Assembly (NCBI GenBank): GCA_023807065.1
Contig: JAJJLU010004451.1
Location: 1 to 12,921 of the forward strand
Direction: 5' to 3'
DNA: 12,921 nucleotides
Source of the DNA: Isotricha intestinalis
Lineage: Eukaryota > Ciliophora > Litostomatea > Vestibuliferida > Isotrichidae
The notes beneath the pieces are model-generated. The model did no database searches. It was not told the origin of the DNA and saw only the letters and a list, made by a program, of their open reading frames with translations. Positions 5,965 through 12,921 of the stretch are shown here, in pieces. Numbering within the stretch: the first letter of the stretch is position 1; the number at the start of each line of letters is the position of its first letter. A program made the translations under genes and the position numbers.

Positions 5965-8900
5965 TTAATTTAATTCTCCATGTCTAAAAACTTTAGTAAA
6001 ATTCAATTCCTGTATATTAGTGATATTCAATTCTTTTTCAATACCATTTATATATTTCCAGTTTTCAAAATCAAATTCTTCAGATAAATAAACATAATCA
6101 GAAGGTTGAGATTTTACATAAGCATTAACTTCAACACTTTTATCTTCTAAATAATAATAAGGTTTAATTCCAATTATAGCTGAGCCAAGTACTCCTTTTA
6201 ATTCTCCTTTGTAAAATCCATTAATTTCTGTATTAATTGAAACATTTAAATTCCCTGAAGTATGAACATCAATATCAAAGTAAAAAATATTATCATTTTC
6301 TATACCTTTCATATAATATGAATATTTTAAATTACTTGATATTATTTCTAAATTAACTGTAAATAATAATTGTTGGTAATAATCATAAATTTCGATTGGA
6401 TCAAATATTATATTTGGAATGTCTAATTCAAGTTCATTGAAATTTAAAGATTCTAAATTCTCAAATAATCTTTTAAATTCTTTATCTAAAGCTTCTTTAA
6501 TTGAGAAATTAATTTCTTTTTTAATATTATTCCAACCATATTTGACATTATTTTTAATTGAATTTATTGTATTATCAATTTTTGAAGCTATTTGTTCGGT
6601 TAAAAATGTTTGAATATATTTTCGAACTTCCAAAGATTGATTTTTATAATTGTCTATAAAAGTTTCAAGTGGACTAAATTCTTTCATTAAATATTCATAT
6701 CTATAAAAATAATCATCAATATGATTATAAGCATTAATTAATTTACTTACAAAACCTACTTCTTTTGTTCTTATACCTATGAATTTTTGATTTGTTAAAA
6801 CTGAATAATTAAATTTTTTATATTGATTTTCTATAAATTTAATATAATCATTTATTTGATTTAAATTATATTCTTTTAAATTCCTTCTATTTGTATTTTC
6901 ATTTACTTGTTTAAATTCCATTTTTGTTATATTTTCACAGGCTTTTGGAAGTTGATCTCTCATTTCTTCATCAAATTTATTTCTAATTTCTAAAGATAAT
7001 AAGTTCATTTCTTTATTTAACTCAGAATTTACTGAAGAAACAATTTCTGAAATATTTTTTTTTGATAATTCATTTTTAACTTGTTCTAATATATTATTAT
7101 AATTGAAATCGTTTAATGCATTTTCAATCTGTTTTTCTTCTATTTGAATTTGTTCATTAAAACTTTCTCTAATACTTTGAATATCATATAATAGATTATT
7201 TGTAAATAAGTTTTTAATTTCATTGATTTTATTTTTATTTAATTGTAATTGAAATATATTATTATAGTCTTCTACAACACTTAAATAATCCTCATAATAT
7301 TTTTCAACATTATACATATCAAATGATACACTAGTTTTAGCCTTTGTTTGTACTTTTTGACTTATTTCATTATGAGCTCTTAATAATAAATCATTTAATT
7401 CTGTTAATTCAGAATTTATTTTTGTTTGATAATTTTCTTTAAATGAATTTAAAGATAATTCATTTAAAACTTCTTTGAAATATGAAGTAAGGTTAGATTT
7501 AAAACTTTCAGGAAAAGATTTAGGAATTAAATCAATTAATTTCTCATTATTCATTCTTATTTTAAAATCTGAAGATTTTAATTCTCTTATTAAATTATTA
7601 ATAAATTTATCAGGAATAAGTTCAATTATTTCCTTTTCAAAAATAGAAATTCTTTTATAAATAATTTGATTGATTTGAGGAGGAATTATTTTATTAAATT
7701 CATTGTTAATTGATTGATAAATAATTGTAAGAGTTTCACTCAATCTTTTTGAAATTATATTCAAATCAGGAGAATCAAGTAAATCACTCATATAGTCTTT
7801 TATATTATTAATTTCTTGTTTTAAATATCTAAATTGATTCTTAATATTAGAAGAAAAATCTTCTTCAAAAATAATATTCATTTCATTAATTCCACTTCCT
7901 ATCATAAAATCTGAAATTGTTTTATTATATGCTTTAATAAAACAAGGTTCAATATAAACTGAAAATTCTAATTTTTCATCAAATAATCTTTTTCTTGCTT
8001 CATCTTGGAAAGTATTGATATAATAATTTAGATTTTCCATAAAACCATCTAATTTAACTTCAATATCTAAATCATCTATTCCAATCTTTTGATTTAAGAT
8101 AAAAATATCATTCAAACTTTTTTCAGTATAAATTTCCTTAATTTTACTGAACAAATTTATAAAGACATTTTTTAAATAAATATAAACTGAAATTTCAGTT
8201 ATATTCCCTTTTGTTCCTTTTAATTGTTGTAAATTAGGTAAAGTTGAATTATATTGATAATCAAGATTATTTAAATTTTCTTTATATATTTCCTCTATTT
8301 CATTTTTTAAAATTAATTTAAGATTTGATAAATATTTATGATATAATGAATCAACAGATAAAGACTTATTTGTTTTTAAATTATTAATTTCTTGATTTAA
8401 GGCTTCTTCAACTATATAACTGAATTGGTATTCAGAATCTAAAAATTGGAAATTCTGAAATGTGGATAAAGCACTAATTTTATCTTTTAAAATATCATAA
8501 GCTTCATCAATAATATTATTATAAATATTTTCTGCTTCTTCTTTTAAATAACTATCAACTGTTAAATTTGTAAATATTATATCTTTGAATTGTTTATATA
8601 AATTCTCTATTTCTCCTTTTAATTGTTTATAATTGTTTTCATAAGATACCAAATCCAAAGAAAAGCCTTTATAATTATAATATTCAATTTCATTGGTAAA
8701 TAAATCAATAATTTTAAGTTTAGGACCACTTATTGTTTTTAAATATTGTTTTAATCTATTTTTTAAGTTTGCAGGATTTGAAAATACTTTTAAAGCTAGA
8801 TTTTCAATATTTTCATGAATCCCATTATAATTTAATTGGTTTCTAAATGTTTGAATTATATTTGTTAAAATAATATCAATAAATGGTTGCATATGAACAT

Positions 8901-11900
8901 CAGTTTTATCTTTTATTTTCGATAAATAATTTTTCAAATCTGCAGCAATATCAAAAGAATAGTAATTATATTTTGAATATAATTCTAAAAATTTATTTAA
9001 ATTTATGTTTAGCAAAGATTGTTCCATCATTGTTTCTACATTTGGAATTAAATTTTTCAAATGAGAAACTGAATCCCTTAATTTTGCGGTTTGATAATTA
9101 AATTGATCAAATTCTCTAACAAGAACTTTTTGAAATGTATTATTTTCACAAACTAAATTATTTTCATGACAAATATAATTATCAAAATTATTTTCTATTT
9201 CATCACTAATATTGTTTAAATTATTAATTATTTGATTTTCATAATCATCAATTCCTTTTTCTAATAATGAAAACTCATCTTCCTTACTTTTTATATAACT
9301 AATTGTTTTTATATTCCCTTTTGAATCAAAGAAAATGTCTAAGACACTATCTATAGCATTTTCTATTTCTTCATATCTTGTTTTGAAATAACCCTTTAGA
9401 CCGTATATATTTTTAGGAACTTTGGAAATAAATTCAGCTTTTAATCTTTTTACTATTTCATATACTTTCATATATGAATTAACAATCCCATTATTTAAAT
9501 ATAAAATAATAAGTTCATTAATGTTTTTAATTTGGGCATTTTTTTCTTCTTCTTGAGATATTATTATTTGTTTAATCTTTGTAATAATTTCTGTGGGTTT
9601 AGAAACATATTCACCAATATGAACTAAAAAATATTTTTTAAAAAATGTATTATTAAATTCATCATAAGCAGGAATTACTTCTGAATAATAATTATCAATC
9701 ATCTTTTTTAATAAATCTTCATTACAATATAATTTTTTAGTTTCTTCTAATGCATTATTTGATAATTGAATATTTATTATATTATTTACTTGTTCTTTTA
9801 AATAAGTACAATTTTCTAAAGCATGGCTATAAAGTTTTTGTTTTGTTGAAGAAATGATATTATTTAAAGTATTATTTAGTTCATTATAAATTTGGTCTAA
9901 AAATTCATCAGTAGTAAAATTATCTTCTATTTTATTTAGTTCATCAATGATATATTTTTTATAACTCTCTTTTCTTATAATACTTGCATTATAATTAACA
10001 GAAAACAAAGATTTAATATCATCAACATAAATTGAAAAATTTCTATCATAATGAACAAAAGTTCTTAAATATTCTATTAAAGAAGTATGATTTTTTGAAA
10101 TTTCTTTTGAATAAAGAATTATATTATTTATTATTGAATGATATAAATCTGATTCAAATATTTTTGTATTATAAGTATTATTAATATGTCCAAAAATTAA
10201 ATGTATCATATTATTAATATTTGTTCTTAAATCATTAATTCTATAAATGATTAATTCTCTTTTTCCATCTCCTATATCATCACCCCAATAATATCTCATT
10301 GAATCAATAATAGAATCACTATTTCTTACATTGTAAGAAATAATTTCAACATTTTTTAAAGGTTTATTTAAAATTTCATCAAATTGTTCATTAACTTCAT
10401 TATAAAAAGTAAGATTTTCAATATTAATTGCATCTTTAGTTTTTTTTTCAAAGTTGTCCAAAATAGATATAATTTTTTTATATATATCTTGAATATCATA
10501 AAAAGTGGAAATATCAAATTGATATTCTTTCCCATTTTCTTGTAAATATTCAAGTCTAATTTTTATTGCATTATTAACACGCGGATAAAATTGTTTAGAA
10601 GCATTATAAATATTTAAAGAATCATTTCGATGATCTTCTAAAAATTTGTCAATATCATTTTTTATGTTTTCAATAATATTTATAATATTTATTTGTTCAC
10701 CATTTGCAATAGAATTGTTTAATAAATTTATTTTATTTTCAACTAATTCTGTGATATTATAAACTTTATTATAACAATTTGCAATTGAAGTTCTTATTTT
10801 ATCAAATAGTTCTTTTAATGGATTTTGAAAAACATTAGATAAATCAGGAACAGTTAAAATTCCATTAAATAAATTATTTAATTGTTCATCTATAATATTT
10901 TCTTTTTCATTGTAAATTTCGTTAATTTTATTTGCAATATTGTTTTCAATTAGAATTACAATATTATCAATAATCGAGTCTATTGAATAAATAAAATTAT
11001 CAAAATTTGTGGTAATTGTTTTTTTTATTAAACTTTCTGATTTTCCATTTTTATTATAGAAAAATTCTATTTGAAATTCCCCAATTGAAGGAAGAAAAGC
11101 AACTTTTGAAAAAATTCCAATTTTCACTCCTAAAAAATCAACATTAAATAAAGGATATGTAAAAATAAAAGGTTGTCTAAAAGGTTCTAAAATAATATCA
11201 TCATTTCTTCTTAATTTATTGTTTTTTAATAATCTTAAATTTGAATCACCTTCGATATCATAATTTATTAATTTTTTAGAATTTATAATTGAATGTAATA
11301 AATTTCCCAATGTTTCATTTATTTCTGATGAATTGATTGTCAAAGAAGATTCTAATTTTTCAGAAAAACTTTTAATGAAAGAATTTCTTGTTGCAAAATT
11401 ATTTCCTTCTGTTTCAGAAGTAAAATTATTATTATCATTAAAAGTAAAATTATTAGTTTGAAACAGTAGAATATCGCTATTTATTATGACTCTATTAATT
11501 TTATTGTCTTTTATTTTAATTTCAATATTTTTTTCATTTCTATTTCCTTCAATATTGTTAAAATTATTTGTTTCATTTATAATAATTATTCCATTATTCT
11601 CATTTTCTTTTATAAATGAATAGTTTTTATTTTCTTCTGTGTTTTTTTCATATAATTCTTTATTTAGTTCTGGAACAACATTTTTAATAAATTCATATAA
11701 ATATTTTATAAGTGTTGAATTATAATTTTCTTCTACTTGTAAATTGGAAATTTTACCTTCATAATTAAATTTAAACTTTATAAATGGAAAATCATCATCA
11801 TTCGAAATAGTAATGTCTTTACCTCCAAGATTTATTTCTTTATCATCAATTGTTTTTGTTAAAGATAAGAGAACTACATATGCATCATAAATTGTTTTTT

Positions 11901-12729
11901 TTGAATAATTACTTATATTATAAATATTAAATAGATATTTCCCTTTTATTTCACTTTTTACTGATTTTTCTTTTAATCTTCTTGATGTAATTCCATCATT
12001 ATTAGTTTCAATATTTGTAAATTTTGTAGTGAAATCTTCATACATTGTGAGTTCATTTTTTTTATGGCTAACTTTCATTATTATTTCTTTTTTATCTTCT
12101 ATTTCTTCTTCTTCCAATTCTAATTCTTCCTCTTTTTCTTCTAATTCTTCTTCTATTTCTTCTTTTATTTCTTCTTTTTCTTCTTCTTTCAATTCTAATT
12201 CTTCTTCTATTTCTTCTTTTATTTCTTCTTTTTCTTCTTCTTCCAATTCTAATTCTTCCTCTTTTTCTTCTATTTCTTCTTTTATTTCTTCTTTTTCTTC
12301 TTCTTTCAATTCTAATTCTTCTTCTATTTCTTCTTTTTTATCTTCTATTTCTTCTTCTTTCATTTCTATTTCTTCCTCCTTTTCTTTTATATCTTCTTCA
12401 TTTACAGTTATTTCTTCTTCTTTCATTTCTATTTCTTCTTCCTTTTCTTTTATTTCTTCTTCATTTACAGTTATATCTTCTTCTTTCAATTCTAATTCTT
12501 CCTCTTTTTCTTTCATTTCTTCTTCATTTAGAGTTGTTTCTTCTTCTTTCATTTCTAATTCCTCTTCAGGATATGAAATATCCTTTATAGAATCATCATT
12601 TTTTTTTTTTGAATCCTTTTTTGAGAAAACAATAATTATACTAATCAAAACAGTAATTAATAGACTTATTGTTACAATCAATATTATTTTACATCTTAAA
12701 TTATTATTTAGACAATTTGTTTCTGCCAT
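5965..12729 (-). CDS. Giant membrane-anchored protein with Glu-rich repeat stalk
   Basis: A single uninterrupted frame of 2,254 residues; the family is not recognised. Order: short N-terminal tail (1-14); one transmembrane helix (about 15-35); basic/acidic linker; Glu/Lys repeat stalk (55-216); a partly beta-rich region (about 258-560) with many N-x-S/T sites, for example at 271, 274, 337 and 426-475; about 1,500 residues of Asn/Ile/Glu/Lys-rich, probably helical or coiled-coil sequence with about seven cysteines, including a C-x6-C pair (ICHENNLVC); and a beta-rich C-terminal domain (about 2100-2254) ending hydrophilic, without a second anchor. With the signal-anchor near the N-terminus and so many sequons, a type II surface protein is likely, although flanking charges do not settle the topology. 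The start is the first ATG, just before the membrane helix. Upstream lies 192 bases of A/T-rich DNA to the window end. Confidence 0.85.
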   Translation of the reverse strand: MAETNCLNNNLRCKIILIVTISLLITVLISIIIVFSKKDSKKKNDDSIKDISYPEEELEMKEEETTLNEEEMKEKEEELELKEEDITVNEEEIKEKEEEIEMKEEEITVNEEDIKEKEEEIEMKEEEIEDKKEEIEEELELKEEEKEEIKEEIEEKEEELELEEEEKEEIKEEIEEELELKEEEKEEIKEEIEEELEEKEEELELEEEEIEDKKEIIMKVSHKKNELTMYEDFTTKFTNIETNNDGITSRRLKEKSVKSEIKGKYLFNIYNISNYSKKTIYDAYVVLLSLTKTIDDKEINLGGKDITISNDDDFPFIKFKFNYEGKISNLQVEENYNSTLIKYLYEFIKNVVPELNKELYEKNTEENKNYSFIKENENNGIIIINETNNFNNIEGNRNEKNIEIKIKDNKINRVIINSDILLFQTNNFTFNDNNNFTSETEGNNFATRNSFIKSFSEKLESSLTINSSEINETLGNLLHSIINSKKLINYDIEGDSNLRLLKNNKLRRNDDIILEPFRQPFIFTYPLFNVDFLGVKIGIFSKVAFLPSIGEFQIEFFYNKNGKSESLIKKTITTNFDNFIYSIDSIIDNIVILIENNIANKINEIYNEKENIIDEQLNNLFNGILTVPDLSNVFQNPLKELFDKIRTSIANCYNKVYNITELVENKINLLNNSIANGEQINIINIIENIKNDIDKFLEDHRNDSLNIYNASKQFYPRVNNAIKIRLEYLQENGKEYQFDISTFYDIQDIYKKIISILDNFEKKTKDAINIENLTFYNEVNEQFDEILNKPLKNVEIISYNVRNSDSIIDSMRYYWGDDIGDGKRELIIYRINDLRTNINNMIHLIFGHINNTYNTKIFESDLYHSIINNIILYSKEISKNHTSLIEYLRTFVHYDRNFSIYVDDIKSLFSVNYNASIIRKESYKKYIIDELNKIEDNFTTDEFLDQIYNELNNTLNNIISSTKQKLYSHALENCTYLKEQVNNIINIQLSNNALEETKKLYCNEDLLKKMIDNYYSEVIPAYDEFNNTFFKKYFLVHIGEYVSKPTEIITKIKQIIISQEEEKNAQIKNINELIILYLNNGIVNSYMKVYEIVKRLKAEFISKVPKNIYGLKGYFKTRYEEIENAIDSVLDIFFDSKGNIKTISYIKSKEDEFSLLEKGIDDYENQIINNLNNISDEIENNFDNYICHENNLVCENNTFQKVLVREFDQFNYQTAKLRDSVSHLKNLIPNVETMMEQSLLNINLNKFLELYSKYNYYSFDIAADLKNYLSKIKDKTDVHMQPFIDIILTNIIQTFRNQLNYNGIHENIENLALKVFSNPANLKNRLKQYLKTISGPKLKIIDLFTNEIEYYNYKGFSLDLVSYENNYKQLKGEIENLYKQFKDIIFTNLTVDSYLKEEAENIYNNIIDEAYDILKDKISALSTFQNFQFLDSEYQFSYIVEEALNQEINNLKTNKSLSVDSLYHKYLSNLKLILKNEIEEIYKENLNNLDYQYNSTLPNLQQLKGTKGNITEISVYIYLKNVFINLFSKIKEIYTEKSLNDIFILNQKIGIDDLDIEVKLDGFMENLNYYINTFQDEARKRLFDEKLEFSVYIEPCFIKAYNKTISDFMIGSGINEMNIIFEEDFSSNIKNQFRYLKQEINNIKDYMSDLLDSPDLNIISKRLSETLTIIYQSINNEFNKIIPPQINQIIYKRISIFEKEIIELIPDKFINNLIRELKSSDFKIRMNNEKLIDLIPKSFPESFKSNLTSYFKEVLNELSLNSFKENYQTKINSELTELNDLLLRAHNEISQKVQTKAKTSVSFDMYNVEKYYEDYLSVVEDYNNIFQLQLNKNKINEIKNLFTNNLLYDIQSIRESFNEQIQIEEKQIENALNDFNYNNILEQVKNELSKKNISEIVSSVNSELNKEMNLLSLEIRNKFDEEMRDQLPKACENITKMEFKQVNENTNRRNLKEYNLNQINDYIKFIENQYKKFNYSVLTNQKFIGIRTKEVGFVSKLINAYNHIDDYFYRYEYLMKEFSPLETFIDNYKNQSLEVRKYIQTFLTEQIASKIDNTINSIKNNVKYGWNNIKKEINFSIKEALDKEFKRLFENLESLNFNELELDIPNIIFDPIEIYDYYQQLLFTVNLEIISSNLKYSYYMKGIENDNIFYFDIDVHTSGNLNVSINTEINGFYKGELKGVLGSAIIGIKPYYYLEDKSVEVNAYVKSQPSDYVYLSEEFDFENWKYINGIEKELNITNIQELNFTKVFRHGELN
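12082..12567 (-). repeat. Nested Glu/Lys tandem repeats in a purine-rich tract
   Basis: Encodes residues 55-216. Three 63-base units in a row encode 21-residue repeats of the form KEE-[ED]-[TI]-T-[LV]-NEE-[ED]-[MI]-KEKEEE-[LI]-E-[LM] (61-81, 82-102, 103-123). They are followed by 18-25-residue variants (KEEIKEEIEE, EELEL, EDKKE), within which a 129-base block is itself duplicated (plus-strand CCAATTCTAATTCTTCCTCT at 12114 and 12243). The coding strand is almost all purine (GAA, GAG, AAA), the plus strand almost all pyrimidine. The peptide should form a long charged single helix or coiled-coil stalk; repeat number is probably variable between strains. Confidence 0.85.
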
Positions 12730-12921
12730 TAATTTATATTTAAAAAATGTATAAATTAAATATGGAATTTACTATTTTTGAAGGAAAAAACCTGTTTTTC
12801 ATTTTTATTTATTATTATTATTTAAAGGTCTTTCAAAATTTTTATTTTTAATTTAATTATAATATTATGAAATATGAAATTGGTAATTACTTATTTATAT
12901 GATTTAATCTTTTTTGGGGAT
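12730..12921. other. Upstream region of the giant minus-strand gene
   Basis: A/T-rich DNA holding the promoter and leader of the minus-strand gene. Unlike the two plus-strand genes, no AAAAATTCA-like string lies within 30 bases of the ATG; the nearest TCA (TTCAAAAATAG on the minus strand) is about 50 bases upstream. No other gene is visible up to the window end. Confidence 0.4.

Noticed and set aside
12029..12754. 241-codon plus-strand frame very rich in Ser and Phe
   Set aside because: It is the antisense image of the Glu/Lys repeats (GAA read backwards gives TTC and TCT). The minus-strand frame is far longer and has a membrane helix and normal domains.

Overview
The window is eukaryotic nuclear DNA from a very A+T-rich, gene-dense and intron-poor protist-like genome. 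Evidence for this: the first gene is a nucleolar ribosome-biogenesis protein found only in eukaryotes; there are no Shine-Dalgarno sites or operon signals; all genes end in TAA under what looks like the standard code; proteins are rich in Asn, Lys, Ile and Glu; and intergenic DNA is almost only A and T. I cannot fix the lineage. Short 5' leaders with a TCA-type initiator recall Entamoeba and the parabasalids, while a possible 29-base intron recalls protists with miniature introns. None of this is decisive.

Layout: bases 1-319 hold no assignable gene, only short open frames at the window edge. A 733-residue WD40 protein (320-2521, +) is recognisable as Utp4/Cirhin of the small-subunit processome. 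Only 84 bases later, a short secreted protein (2606-3381, +) begins; its reading frame is broken at about 2930-2975, best explained by a 29-base GT-AG intron, otherwise by a small indel. A 2.6 kb stretch (3382-5964) has no intact gene. It contains decayed coding sequence on both strands (about 3831-4970 on +, about 5190-5609 on -), and the two parts share a diverged inverted segment (4424-4513 versus 5413-5505). The right half is one giant gene on the minus strand (5965-12729) for a 2,254-residue membrane-anchored protein: one transmembrane helix, a Glu/Lys repeat stalk encoded by a nearly pure purine tract, a beta-rich region, about 1,500 residues of helical sequence and a beta-rich C-terminal domain. 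The last 192 bases are its upstream region.

The genes do not form an obvious pathway. Utp4 is housekeeping. The other two look like secretory or cell-surface proteins of families I do not recognise. Points most worth a second look are the miniature intron, the orphan giant surface protein with its nested repeats, and the decayed inverted gene copies.
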